In this document: positions 44,917 to 56,532 of the stretch, in pieces | How the letters are laid out: every line of letters starts with the position of its first letter | How positions within the stretch are numbered: position 1 is the first letter of the stretch | From: Sanguinoderma infundibulare | Taxonomy: Eukaryota > Basidiomycota > Agaricomycetes > Polyporales > Polyporaceae | Assembly (NCBI GenBank): GCA_032821775.1 | Contig: JAVLRN010000015.1 | Location: forward strand, 558,001 to 622,000 | Direction: 5' to 3' | Length of the DNA stretch: 64,000 nucleotides | Position numbers and translations under genes: made by a program | The notes under the pieces: model-generated | Databases searched by the model: none | What the model saw: the letters and a program-made list of their open reading frames with translations, nothing else | Told to the model about the DNA's origin: nothing

Positions 44917-46540
44917 ATGAAGTTCTCCACCGCCGTCCTCGCCACTGCTGCCATCGCCGCCTCCGTCCGCTCGCGTCCTCTCGTGCGCCGCGACGTGAAC
45001 CCCGCGCTCGTCCCTGAGTTCGGCGTCCAGGCCGGTGTCAACCCCGACGGTACCGGGTACGTGTTCCTCATTTTGATCTATTTCCATTTCCATTCAGCCT
45101 AGGTCGAGCGGAGGAGCTGATCTTGGCCCATGCAGAAACTGCGACGGTATCCCCGGAGCCAACGGCAAGCCAATCCTCATCCCCTGCTCGTGCCCACCAG
45201 ACCGCAACCAGTTCATCGCGGACCTCAATCAGAACGTCAACGCCGGGTTCGTGGTCAACAACCCGTCTGTCAAGCTGTCGTTCCCCGAGGATGACTCCAA
45301 GGCATCCAAGCTCGCCCGCCTCAACGCCGCGGCGGTCACGCTTCAGAACCTGAATGGGCCTGGCAAGGGCTGCCCGGTCGCGTCTACGACGTTCTCCGCG
45401 CAACAGCAGGCGATCGAGGCGGGGACGGACACGACCCCCGCTCCCGCGCCCGCGCCCTCGTCCTCCGCGCCTGCAGCTGCCGCTCCCGCGCCTGCGCCTA
45501 CCACTCCTGCACCATCCGCCGCCGCGCCGTCTCCGTCCGCCTCGTCCTCCGCTGCCGCGCCGTCTCCGTCCCCCGCGGCGGCCGGGGTTGACCCCGCGCT
45601 CGTCCCCGAGTTCGGTGTCCAGGCCGGTGTCAACCCTGACGGTACCGGGTAAGTACGCGTGCCTCGTTTCATCCGTTCCCCTTCAACCCAAGTCGAGCGG
45701 AGTAGCTGAGCTCGTCCGCACAGCAACTGCGACGGCGTCCCAGGAGCAAACGGCAAACCCATCCTCATCCCCTGCTCGTGCCCACCAGACCGCAACCAGT
45801 TCATCGCGGACCTGAACCAGAACGTCAACGCCGGGTTCGTGGTCAACAACCCGACCGTCAAGCTGTCGTTCCCCGAAGACAACTCCAAGGCATCCAAGCT
45901 CGCCCGCCTCAACGCCGCGGCGGTCACACTTCAGAACCTGAATGGGCCTGGAAAAGGCTGCCCGGTCGCCTCCACGACGTTCTCTGCGCAGCAACAGGCG
46001 ATTGAGGCGGGTACGGACACGACCCCCGCGCCCGCGTCCTCGTCCTCCGCGCCTGCAGCCGCCGTTCCCGCTGCTGCGTCCTCCTCCGCCGCGGCGCCTG
46101 CCTCGACCCCGGCGGCGGGCGGGGTCGACCCCGCGCTCGTGCCTGACTTTGGCGTCGTCGCGGGCACCTCGCCCGACGGCACGGGCAACTGCAAGGGCAT
46201 CAACAACATCAACATCCCTTGCTCGTGCCCGCCGCCGCGCGACCAGTTCATCGCCGTACGTCCCCCCGTTCCCCTCTTCTTCTTCGAGACCATGCACGTT
46301 CCCGACTCACCTCGTTCGCCACGGCAGTCGCTGAACGCGAACGTCGCCGCGGGCCACATCGTGAACAACCCGACCGTCGGCGCGCCGTTCCCGGCGGGGA
46401 CGTCCAAGGCGGAGCAGCAGGCGCGGATCGTGACGCTGCTGTCGACGCTGCAGAACCTGCACGGCGCGGGCGTCGGGTGCCCGGCGGTGTCGACGGTGTA
46501 CGGGCAGCTGCAGCAGCAGATCAACGCGTTGCCGAACTGA
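44917..46540 (+). CDS. Secreted protein of three Cys-containing repeats
   Basis: Exons 44917-45056, 45136-45648, 45724-46255 and 46328-46540 join in phase to 465 residues. MKFSTAVLATAAIAASVRSR is a signal peptide, followed by PLVRR, a likely Kex2 site. Three units of about 110 residues follow, each with VNPALVPEFGVQAGVNPDGTG (variants), NC, IPCSCPPDRNQFIA, NPxVxxxFP, TLQNLNGPGKGC, and an Ala/Pro/Ser linker between units. Each unit has four Cys (C...C-S-C...C), probably disulphides. Units 1 and 2 are nearly identical and even share an intron at the same Gly codon with similar sequence; unit 3 is divergent and has its intron later. I do not recognise a named family. It could be a cell-wall or effector-like protein; function unknown. 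Confidence 0.82.
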
Positions 46541-47524
46541 GCGAGCGTGGAGGCATACCCTGACGAGGATACCCCCCGTAGAGAGAAGGTTTCGTGAGGT
46601 TTTCTGTACTACGTGCATTAGTCGCGAGTTACGGTCCAATCCATTAATGGGTGCGAGTCACCTTGTTCCAGCTGTCTATTGCGCATGTGTGTGGGCCAGT
46701 AGCTAGTCGGCCAGACAAACGCGCGCATGAAGTGAATGAGTTGGACGCCAGCCATGGCCAGGCCAGGTACAGCACTCTTCGATGGTCTTCTTGCTAGCCC
46801 GCTGCCATGAGTGTGCACGGTGTTGGTATGAGCTCCAATCTGTGGATTCTTGCCGAGTTCGGGTAAGTAATCTGTAATTCAATCTCCGAAAGTAATGCAT
46901 CAAACATAATCATTGCCTCCGTGTAAACAACGTTACAGCGCTTTAAAGTTCAGAATGATACGGAAAACACTTTTTTTCGGCTGGACGCTTGAGGAACAGG
47001 TCGGATGATTACGCGTACGGGTCAGCTGACAGGCGCTTGTCTACTCGCGCTGCAGCTCGAGGAGTCTGCCTCCAGCACTCCCTTCCGTATGGCTCGCCGC
47101 ACCGTGTCCCAGGACCTCAAGGCACGTATTCCCGTGCTGTATTTTGAGCAGGACCGCTAGATCTGTTCAGGAGATCGGAGATTGGGTATTGATGGAGGGG
47201 GTCTCGGAAGGGTTCCGGGAGTGAGAAGGAGAAGACATAAGGTAGAGATAGCAGTGGGTTTCGCAGTAAAGACAGTGGGGTATAGGATTGTGGATAGTCG
47301 ATAGAGGATGGTCTGCGCAATCGACAGCTGGATGCACTCAGTCGGACGCAGGCGCCAGCCTGCACATTCCGAGCCTCTCCGCCGGCTGCAGCGGCGCGGC
47401 ATCCTGACATCCCGGACACCAAGCGCCCAGCCGAAAAAAAACGCGTTTTCCGTATCATTCTGAAAAGCGCTGTAACATTTTTCAGCCTATTTTTAGGGAC
47501 ACGAAATATTGGTTTTCCTCGCGT
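46541..47524. other. Stretch without a supported gene
   Basis: Only short frames on both strands (46618-46903, 47117-47458). Poly-A/T runs (CACTTTTTTTCGG near 46970, CCGAAAAAAAACG near 47432) are near-inverted versions of each other (GATACGGAAAACACTTTTTTT and AAAAAAAACGCGTTTTCCGT), which brackets about 0.5 kb. Confidence 0.4.
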
Positions 47525-47990
47525 GTCTGTCCACGACCGACAAGGTTCTTGACACGGCGCGGTCTATGATGTCACATGGTGTGGAAGGTCGGCGCCAGCA
47601 TGGCGGATGTAGCATCGGCCGTGATCCGAGCTTAGACGACCAGGGGGTCGCTTGGGACACATGTCGGTACAGGGATGCTTTTGGCTTGGAGCCAGAACTC
47701 ATCTCTTGATCTCAGTCAGCATATGTAGTTCGATGGATGGCTGGAGAGTGATTGGGACCTCATCGTCCTGATATCAAGTCGAGATGAGCAGCCGCTGATA
47801 CAAGGTCTGCACTGGTTTGAGCTCGATACCAATGAGCTCGTCGAATGCCCGGTCGAGGCAGCCTTCCTTTGAGGCGGTCCTTCGTTTGACATGAAGGAAG
47901 GCTGTTCTGACATCGGCATGTATCCCTTCTGTGACGATATTGCTCTGCACCCGGCTCACGTACTATCTTGCTCAAGTTATACTTACCGTG
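47525..47990 (-). repeat. Dispersed repeat B, copy 2 (inverted)
   Basis: It is the reverse-complement match of 19455-19850. On the minus strand the frame SRVQSNIVTEGIHADVRTAF continues with about 20 residues absent from copy 1 (RTASKEGCLDRAFDE) and then KPVQTLYQRLLIST, a stop, and YQDDEVPITLQPSIEL. The stop suggests it is no longer coding. Confidence 0.6.
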
Positions 47991-49162
47991 ATTAACTTTG
48001 GATTTTTGATAGATGTGGATGTGGGACGGGTTGTGGAGGAGGGAATAATTTATTTTATTAAGGGCAACAGCGCGTAGAACCTCGGCAGGAACCCACCTGT
48101 GGTTTTGCTGCTGCTCGGGGACAAGTGCCAGTGGTCACTGGACAGCGTAGATTCTGCGTATACTACTTATGGTGGAGCTGACCTCAACCGGAAAGCGCTC
48201 CAACATGTCCCAGGGACTTGCCAGAGGTCGAACGCCGGACTCAGAGATGTTGAGAATGGCCTGAAAGACAGAGACGTAGGTGACAATAAGTAGCTACCAA
48301 GCCTGGCTGAGCCGTTGCGGAGCGTCGGCGCGGAGCGAGGGCCGGCCGGTGCCGCTGGGGCTGTGCAACTTGATGCCAGCACGACTTTGACTGCTCCCGC
48401 CCCCATCCGACTCTGTCTCCTTCTGTCTCCTTCTGTCTCCCTTGTGATGTACTGTAACAGCTCCGCTGGTTGATAGCATATCCGACCAGAACCCATGCAC
48501 CGCGAGGCCGGGCTCCTGTTGTACTCGTCTCTGGCAGGTGGCACTGATCTTCTTGGACCGTGTCCGATCCATCCTGTATGTACTCACTGGATTCGGATGA
48601 TTCTCCTCGTGGATGCGAGCGGGTACTCACTTATTACTCACTTATAAAATTGCCTAGATAATTCTTGGGGACGCACCTGGTTGGCTAGTGCACCCCGACT
48701 GTTTGCGCGACGTGCATTGTGCACCTCACAGCTAATGCGCTGTGTCCTCTACTCATGTCAATCAATTCGAATTCCGTTCCGGCGGCGACATATATCATGA
48801 ACATGCCGCTCACTGTTCCCGGGGTCTGCTTCTATAAGGTCTCAGGCTTGCGCCGCTCATTGTGGACACTAGCTTGAGCCGATACTACGTCCAACTCGCG
48901 AAGCCCTATGCTGTCAGTGTCAAGAGGGTACACGCAGCTGATTGAGCATCGCTATTGGCCTATACTATCCGCAACAGGCGCGGATCGTTGATCCATGTCG
49001 TCCGTGTGTCATTTTGCCGCTTGGCATCATGCCAAATGCGTACGTTGGCCTTCCTTATCCCCAGGAATCCGGAGCCTGAGCCTATATATACCCTGTCATG
49101 CTCACTAATAGCCACCAGGTCTAACCTGTCCCTGTTCCCGACCTCCCTTTCTCTCGGCTCAA
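47991..49162. other. Intergenic region with a short CT repeat
   Basis: A TCTGTCTCCT-type repeat lies at 48411-48440. Frames here are low-complexity shadows. The right end precedes the seven-helix fragment and includes CCTATATATACCC at 49080. Confidence 0.35.
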
Positions 49163-49919
49163 ATGTCGTCCATAATCCACCAACCTCCGCTGTGGCCGTC
49201 AGCTGACGTTGTGCCCTCCTTTACCGCTCTTGAAGACTATATCACCGCATTATGGCCCGGCCTTGTTTTACTAATCGTGTCAACGGCGCTATTAGGCAAT
49301 GCTCAACTCCATCACTAGCAGCTCGGCACCATTTGACCGTCTCTGTAGGTCTATTCACTGCCCTGGCTTTCTTCGCAGCCGTCGTGCTTTGGTAAGGAAA
49401 ATACGCTCCTGTTGCCAACTTGCGATGACACGTATCGCTCTTCCAGGCGAAAAGGTCTCCGCCATCCTCAGGTGGCAGCATTGTTGATCGTCATGCTAGT
49501 CATGTACGCGTCCACGGTATTCCATTGGACGATCCTCCTCAACGTCATCGGATACTACAACGTTGCGCTAGCGTATGCAGCTCAGTTGCCATGCGAATAC
49601 GTAAACGGATATTTCTGCCAGATGTATCGAGCGTACAAACTGGGGGCGTGCTCCGTCTTCACCTTGGGCCTTCCCGGTACTGTCCATGGTCTCACACTAT
49701 GCGCGCCTACCGCTATCCTTACCCTCAATGTTGGTCTATGCCTTTCAATCGTGTCCGTCCAATTGTCACTTATGTTATCGAGTGCAGGTGATTCTTGGGG
49801 ACGCCATCGTGTGGTGGAGGGTGTGGGTTATCTTGCCTCGCAGCTTGGTCGTTCGTGGCACGTGCGTGATCCTGCTGGCCGCAACACTTGGTACGTGTAC
49901 CCAGTTTCTCGGAGCTTAG
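49163..49919 (+). pseudogene. Seven-helix basidiomycete membrane protein, 5' half only
   Basis: The frame starts MSSIIHQPPLWPSADVVPSF. A later frame holds HHLTVSVGLFTALAFFAAVVLW, an intron (49392-49446) and RKGLRHPQVAALLIVMLVMY, then, behind an acceptor GAGTGCAG at about 49789, VILGDAIVWWRVWVILPRSL and CVILLAATLG. These match helices 1-4 of the same family whose helices 5-7 are at 10015-10789 (typical block LSDxxVxWRxWVLWP). Behind 49919 no helices 5-7 can be found in any frame, and the exon joins upstream of helix 1 are not clean (a stop in frame 1 near 49313). Probably a truncated or decayed gene. Confidence 0.5.
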
Positions 49920-50854
49920 GGTATTCAAATCGGGGCCGAACCGCACCCGAACTGAAACGACACGGGTCCGCAAAGACGCGAGCAATAGAATGAAGAGAAG
50001 TCCGCTTGCGTATACGAAGCTCACCAGACGTCAAGGGCGGGTGTACATCTTCCCATACTTGTTGTTTAAGACCATTGTGACGAGAATATGAGGTCGCCAT
50101 CCTCCCAAGATCATTAACCTAGGAGAAACAAGGCGGTGAGTAAGTTGCGCAGAGTCGCGATTGCGAGATCCTTGAACGTAGACGAAGTAAGCCGTGGTAT
50201 GTGACGACCTCAACGGTGGACGACCTACTGACAGAAGAAAAGCTTGCGCGAGAAGGATACATTTTGGAATGACATGACGGTGACAACAGCAATTCGGGTA
50301 GCCCGGAGACAGATGATGAGCGGGAGAGCGATGGCACTGGGTCGTCTCGCCGCAACCAGCTGCGCCGCCCACGTATGGCCGGCCTCGGGGCAACCTGTGT
50401 GGTATTCAATTGTGAGTACCCGAGTGCGAGGACAGGGAAAGACAAGAGGGCCGTCGTCACCAGCTCACGGCTTTTTGTAGCTGTCCGCATAGCATGGCGC
50501 AAAAGAATAGACTCAGTGTCGACCGACGGTTGCGATGGCGGGAGAGGGGCGCGAGGGCGCGCAGGCGGCACAGCGCACGGGCGCGGCGTGGGAATGCGCG
50601 AACAGGGCCTCGGATACCGCCAAGACAACATCCCTCACAACCCGCCTCCTCCCTCGCCCTGTACTCCCTCCTCCGCTCCCCAATCCTGTGTGCTCCTCAA
50701 GACCGCCGCTCTTCCACTCTCTCTTTCTTTTGTCTTCTCTCTGGCTGGTCTAGTTTGGCGCGACACCTTCCCCCATCTCCGGCTGCGGCTCGACTCCGAT
50801 CTCTCTATACACTCTCATCTATCTTGTCCACTGTAACCTACATAGCCGGAAGCC
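49920..50854. other. Spacer and promoter of TVP38 paralog 3
   Basis: No gene is supported. The right 200 bases (50640-50850) are strongly C/T-rich (CTCCCTCGCCCTGTACTCCC, CTCTCTTTCTTTTGTC), typical of promoters of well-expressed fungal genes. Confidence 0.4.
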
Positions 50855-53800
50855 ATGGCTTCACCATATACCGCCTACGGGCCCCGTGAGCCCTCTTCAA
50901 ATGTTCACTACGCCAACATCAACGCAAATTCAACATCGTATCCATATCCCCCCCACCGTGGCCGCTTCGAAGCCAGCGCCAACTCCCTCGACAGCGACTC
51001 CTCCGGAGAACCCGAACGCGGACCACCAAAGCACAAGGAGTACGGCTACGGCGACGGGCGGGCCAGGGCCGCCTTCGACGCCCGTGCAATCAACAGGACG
51101 CCCAGTCCGACCCCCAGCGAGGCCAAGGAGCTCCAGAAGGGCGTGTTCGACTGGGACCGCATGCTCAAGTGGAGGTACTGGGTCCGTAAGGAGTGGACTT
51201 GTGCGTGCTTCTTTACTCGTCTCTGTGTACGCGAGCTGACGGTCGACGGGCGATGGGATAGTGTACTACATCGCCTTCGCCATTTCTCTCGTCGGCGTCA
51301 TCCTCTTCACCGTCTACCATAAACAAATCGTCAACTGGCTTAAGCCTGCCGCGACCTGGATGCACAAGTGAGTTCCCACTTTTGTTTCGTTAGTCTCGTG
51401 ATCATCCGTGTTGGGACCGTACCGCAAAAAGTAGAGGAGCGGGGGCTTCCCCCTTCGCACTCAGACCCCTCGTGTGCGTCGCCACGACGCGTCAAGGGAA
51501 ACCGCGCCTTGCTGTCCCGACGCGTGTCGAGTGGTTCTCCGCCAAGTCTCAGACCTATGGGAGTGAGTTGCCATCCCGAAATGCCAGACGTCTCCCGCGA
51601 ATCGCCCGTGCACGATGCAACGCTACGGATGGCGACACTGTTCATCTTTGAGCAGACGTGACACCCGGACTTCCGGTGTGTACGAGGTTCACCAGACATT
51701 AAGGGAGGGTCCTTTGTGGTTCTGTCTTCCCATCTTTCCCGCTTGCCATGCATTCGATGGAGTGTAAGTCGATTGTTGCAGTTCGATTGGCGCTCAGGGC
51801 GACGCGTAACAAATGGAATCCATTGCCGACCGAGTCCCCGCAGCTGAGAAGGCTGGGTCACGACCCACCTAGGCTTGCACTCAACTCGCCCCGGCCCCTT
51901 GACCTCAATGAAGTCCTGCTCAAGTTCTCGCGCGACGAGAAGAGAGGGTTAGCGTCCGGGCACGTCTCCTCGCGCGAGCTCCAACTAGTACTCCCGTCCT
52001 CTGACGCTCTGAATTGCCCGCCCGGAGAGGTGGTCGGAATTCTTCCCAACGTGAATAGTGAAGGGTTGCCCAGCCCTGGGGCGCAAATCGAACTGGAATA
52101 ATTGACTGTCCCCTCGCATTCGAGGCTTTCCCTTGGTGGCTTGTGGCGAGACTGTTGTTTTATTGCTCTTCGCGCGCGCGAGACACACCGGTTTTCACGG
52201 CCCAAAGTTGTCCCTTTCTGAGTAGTATTAGAGGTAACTACAGCGCTCTAGCGGTGCTTGGACACGCGTCAATAGCCACGCTTGTGAGAGCGAGTGTCGA
52301 CTTGGCAGTGGTCATTCTAGACTTCTAGGAATGACTCTTCCAAGTTGCCTGCGCTCCATGCGCCGTACATGTCGGTTCCTTGATGCGCGCAACCGGCGGT
52401 TGGAGGAGAGGGGCGCTCTGGGTTCTATCTGCGTCGTTGCATTTAGGAAGCAACTTGCTTGAGTGTTGGAGCGCTTTGGACCGTGTAGTTTAAACGCTGG
52501 AGATGTCGTAGGGAAGAGCTTTGGGCTGGGAGTCTAGGTCTGTCCAGGTGCCATTAGGCCACCCCTGTTCAGAGCTGAACAGTGCCGCCATGCCTGCTCC
52601 CCGCTGGTCTTGAATTTGCCGTCACTAGTCGATATTCCCAGCGTGGACATGCACCCAGCCATTCATCCAGTCGTGATCACTGGCCACGCATCGCGCTGAA
52701 CGCGAGGACTAGACCGGCGAAAGCGAATGTCACTGCGCCACTTCTATTAGATCTTCCGGGGCCAATCGGGGCGTACGCACGCTGTCGTGTGCGACCCCCG
52801 AGGCATCTGCATCCCGTCGTGTCGCCGTCTCAATGAACACGTTCCGCGACTTGCCTTGCGCGTGTTGCGCGCCAGAGTGCGGAGCGCTTGGCCACTGTCC
52901 AACGTCACCATGCGGGACGTCTCCGCGCAAGACGGGCGAACGCCGACAGCTGTCTTCCCCCCCTCACCGCCGCCCTGCTGTCCGTGTCCTCCGTCGTAGT
53001 GCTCGATGTTGACTGCCGTTTTACGTTTGCAGCCTCCCGTTTGGGTGGACGATCCCGATCGGCGTCTTATTCGTCATCTCCTTCCCCCCTCTCTTCGGTC
53101 ACGAGATCGTCGCGATCCTCTGTGGCCTCGTCTGGGGCCTCGGTCCCGGTTTTGGCATCGTCGCAGCAGGCACGTTCCTGGGCGAACTTGGAAACTTCTA
53201 GTGAGTAATCGAGCGCAGTTGTTTGAATCTGACGCTCATGTGACCTTTCCGCGAAGTGCGTTCAAGTACTGCTGCGCCGCTCGTGGGGAGAAGCTCGAGA
53301 GGACGAAGCTTCAGTATGCGTGCCTGGCCCGTGTGGTTCGCGAAGGCGGCTTCAAGATCGCGTTGATTGCCCGGCTGAGCGCCATCCCCGGCCATTGTGC
53401 GCCCTTTATTCCTATATCGTTTTCGCCGTGGGCTGACATGACACGTTCCCCGCGCAGTCACCACGGCGGTATTCTCCACCTGCGGTATGGGCGTCATTAC
53501 GTTCTCGATCGCCGCCGTGCTCTCGCTCCCAAAGCAGTTCATCACCGTCTACCTCGGCGTCGCGCTTGAGCAGTCGGAAGACGGCAAGAGCAGCAAGTCC
53601 GATACCATCATCAAGGACGCCGTGCTCGGTGTTACGACGCTCATCACGATCGGCGCCATGTGGTACATCTACCACAAGATGAACCAGGCGAAGCCGCACG
53701 TCATCTACGACCGGCGCAAGGCTCGTCAGGCGAAGCTCGCTCACGTCAACTTGCCGTACGGCAATGGCAGCAGCCCCGCGATGCTCGAATCGAGCACCTC

Positions 53801-54518
53801 GGTCACGTTCACGCCCTCCGCGTCCAACGCTGACATCCCGCTCACCAAATACGGCCAGCCTCAGGCAGGCATACACGCGCCGCAGCCGCGCCGCGCTCAG
53901 CAGCAGCCTGGCAACGAGTACTCGATGAGCCAGTACAGTAACGACGCGCTCGCTCCTGGCGCACGCTACGCCCACCCGTACGCGCAGGCTGTACCCGCGT
54001 CACAGCGGTTGGATCCGTTCTCGGACAACGCACGAGCACCGGTACCCAACTACTCTCAACCTGGCATGCAGCCTTCTCCCTCCTCCCAGTCTCAATCGCA
54101 GCCGCCGGGTGTCTCGTACCAGCGGCAGACGCCCGCGCGTGGATACGGGTCGCCGCCACCTGAAACGTGGGACAGGCGGGGTGGGACCGCCGTCGACGTC
54201 GAGAGGTCGCAAGCGGAGAGGCTGGCGAGCCCTCCACCGCCGAGCGGGCCTTCGGCACCGCGCACGCCGACGCAGCGGAACTACCCCGCGCGTTCAGGAC
54301 CGCCGGGGATGTCAGACTCGACAAACCCGTTCTCGGATCCGATGCCAAACCCGTACGACCGGGCGTCGGGCGGGGCGCGCGGGGTGACGGAGAGGTTTGA
54401 GGCGGCGTACGAGGCGACGAGCATGGGGAGCATGAGCGAGGAGGACGGGGATGGACGGAGCAGCACGACGCACGAGTCGGGGCCGCCGTCATACTCGTCG
54501 CACGAGAAGATGCTATGA
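50855..54518 (+). CDS. TVP38/TMEM64-family (VTT domain) Golgi membrane protein, paralog 3
   Basis: Exons 50855-51200, 51262-51367, 53033-53200, 53257-53396 and 53458-54518 join in phase to 606 residues, the longest of the three paralogs. Seen in order: a polar tail with RTPSPTPSE, helix YYIAFAISLVGVILFTVYH, NWLKPAATWMHK, LPFGWTIPIGVLFVISFPPL, GHEIVAILCG, FGIVAAGTFLGEL, REGGFKIALIARLSAIPGH, AAVLSLPKQFITVYLG, a helix (VLGVTTLITIGAMWYIYHKM) and DRRKARQAK. About 270 residues of Pro/Ser/Gln-rich disordered tail follow. The VTT family acts in Golgi/ER membranes. Intron 2 is 1665 nt where the paralogs have about 55 nt. The strong C/T-rich promoter and the conserved core suggest this is the main functional copy. 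Confidence 0.88.
51368..53032 (+). other. Very large intron 2 of TVP38 paralog 3 (probable insertion)
   Basis: The donor GTGAGT and acceptor GTTTGCAG are intact and the phase matches the paralogs, so the 1665 nt are intronic. No gene or transposase is seen on either strand. A short hairpin CTGTTCAG-AG-CTGAACAG is at about 52565-52582. Terminal repeats or target duplications could not be identified by eye. Confidence 0.6.
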
Positions 54519-54698
54519 TTCTTGTCAGCGAGGTTGTTCAGAAACCGCCCGCCCGGACACACGCGGACGGTCTTTTGGTCGTTGGAATGCACAGAGACAG
54601 TTGTCGCTAGCTCCACGTTCGTTTTTCATCTTGCACTTGGCATCGATGATCTATCTAGTATTGTATGTACACGCCTATATAGTCGCTTGTCTGTCACC

Positions 54699-54729
54699 CA
54701 CGTTCACGTTCACGTTCACGTTCACGTTC
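54699..54729 (+). repeat. (CACGTT)n microsatellite
   Basis: About five tandem CACGTT units, followed by degenerate CACTCGCATT/CACATT hexamers to about 54795. Confidence 0.85.
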
Positions 54730-56401
54730 TTGCACTCGCGCCCTGCACCTCATCGCACTCGCATTCACATTCGCATTTGCACTCGCACCTTCCCTCGCAC
54801 GTCATCCCATACTATCTCCGCCGCGCATGATGCATGACGTACCGCAACGTTCGGCAGTATATATCAAGTATATATGTAGATACAGTTCAGGTACTAGTAC
54901 TGATCCTCGCCAGACTTGCGCCGCACGCGGGAAGGCACGGGCTGCGGATCTATATCCCCCTGCACGGACAGTTTGCAGATGCCAATCCTAGCCGCTTGTC
55001 GACTCGCGACTGGGTTCTGGCCGGAGCCGAGTGCTTACGGGTGCCTAAGAGCAAGAGCGCCTTGAATCGGATCGGGATCGGAAGAGGAGGGTCGGATCGC
55101 TATCGGCGTAGGAGTTAGCACTCTAGTAATGACCCTGAGGCCGTCTGTCTTCCTGTCTTCCAGTGTCGGTCTAGCGTGTGATGTGTTAATAAGACGTGTA
55201 GCTCGCAGGACTCCCGATGGACATGGAAAACTGGCGCGTTGGGTGGGCAATGATCGATGGCTCGGCGTCGAGAATGGCGTGCTGATTCGTGCGGATTGTC
55301 GAGCGCGATTCTGTGCAGCTCGGCGATCCATCCTAAGGAAGGACGGCTTCGTTGCGGTCAACGTGCACTCGCACGCTGTCGTGTCGGGCGGGAGGTCATG
55401 GGGGTGAAGGGATTGGCGAAACGCGCTGGGCTAGTCAGCGCATTGCTAAGGCGGATCTGGGCGTAGCTTCAAAGCTGTGACGAGGTCGCGCGGACGTGGG
55501 GCGAGGTAGAGTACTGGTGTGGCGCGAGGGCGGGGCTTGAGAGGGCGGCCGGATGGCTTTGCCCGTAGAGATGTAAGGCCGAGTATGTATGTCGGCCGGT
55601 GGCAAACTCATTGGCTGGGATGCTAAGGGTTCGGGTGGTTATGCCAAAAGCGGTGCACCGTGCGCGGTGTGTCATTTTGAAACTTGCAGGGGGGAGATGA
55701 CGGCATGGTAACACGGTTACTAGCGACGATCCGTGCCACGGCGAAAGCGAGTCAAATCTCCATTCGGCGGTCTTTGCCTTAAAAGGTGAAAGGGTGGGCG
55801 CAAGGTTAGCGTTTGGACTGCCGGTATTATCAAGCCTGTTCCAAAGCCTGTTCAAAGCGTGTTTAACTTGGCGCAGGCCCTCACAGGACCTGGGGTGACC
55901 GGCGAAGGATGATCCACGGTGAATCCACCATAACGCCCCCATCATCGCCAGGATAGCACAAGTACGCTCCGGCGCCGCAGCATTTGCGAAGTGCACGGTT
56001 GGATGAAGCATGTCTGTGTGGTATGGAACGGAACATGCTTGCGAGGACTGTGGTGGCACCGGCGGGATGGGCTCAGTCGGAGGGCCGATGACCAAGGCGC
56101 CGATTAAGCGCCGATTGCTGAATACTAACATTACCATAACCGGCCTGGAATTCCCACGCCATCTGCTTTCGCGCACCTTGCAACTTCTTTGGGGAATGGG
56201 CTGTGATGTCCGCCTGGAACGATGGTTTACCAGCCGGCCGCGCGCGCGGGACCTCGAGGGGCGGCCTTCGCGCGGAACCCGGGGCGCTGGTCAGACCCGC
56301 TTGAATGGTCAATCGTTCGACGATTCATGATGATGCATAGGTCAGCCTCAGTCCGGATACGAAACTTTCGTCGTCCTTACTCCGCTTTCTTTCCTCGCTC
56401 G

Positions 56402-56408
56402 TATATAG
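56402..56408 (+). promoter_or_regulatory. Candidate TATA box of the MFS exporter gene
   Basis: TATATAG lies about 125 bases upstream of the ATG at 56533 and is followed by a C/T-rich stretch, a plausible core promoter. Confidence 0.45.
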
Positions 56409-56532
56409 GGCCACCCCTCGTCCTCCTTAGGGCTTTCCAGCACCCTCCTCAAGGCTAGCTAACCCCCGCGGCCGTCCCGACATACCCCCAACTCCCCTTA
56501 CTCCTCCTGTGACTCCGAAGGCGCTCTCGACC

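Larger units (their letters stand above)
54519..56532. other. Long intergenic region
   Basis: It holds the 3' flank of TVP38 paralog 3, a hexamer repeat (54699-54729) and the promoter of the MFS exporter. A 235-codon minus-strand frame (56176-55469) shows no domain or codon pattern that would support it. Confidence 0.4.

Noticed and set aside
45343..46524. Long Ala/Gly/Arg-rich antisense frames in the secreted repeat gene
   Set aside because: They mirror the Ala/Pro linkers of the real gene and vanish at its introns.
53412..54492. Minus-strand frames of 187 and 216 codons within TVP38 paralog 3
   Set aside because: Antisense of the conserved VTT end and Pro/Ser tail; low-complexity Arg/Ala content.
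54699..54795. Hexamer repeat considered as a telomere-like or CRISPR-like array
   Set aside because: Short CACGTT units without spacers in the 3' flank of a gene; a plain microsatellite.
55469..56176. 235-codon minus-strand frame in the spacer before the MFS exporter
   Set aside because: No recognisable domain, no splice logic, no paralog; composition like neighbouring non-coding frames.
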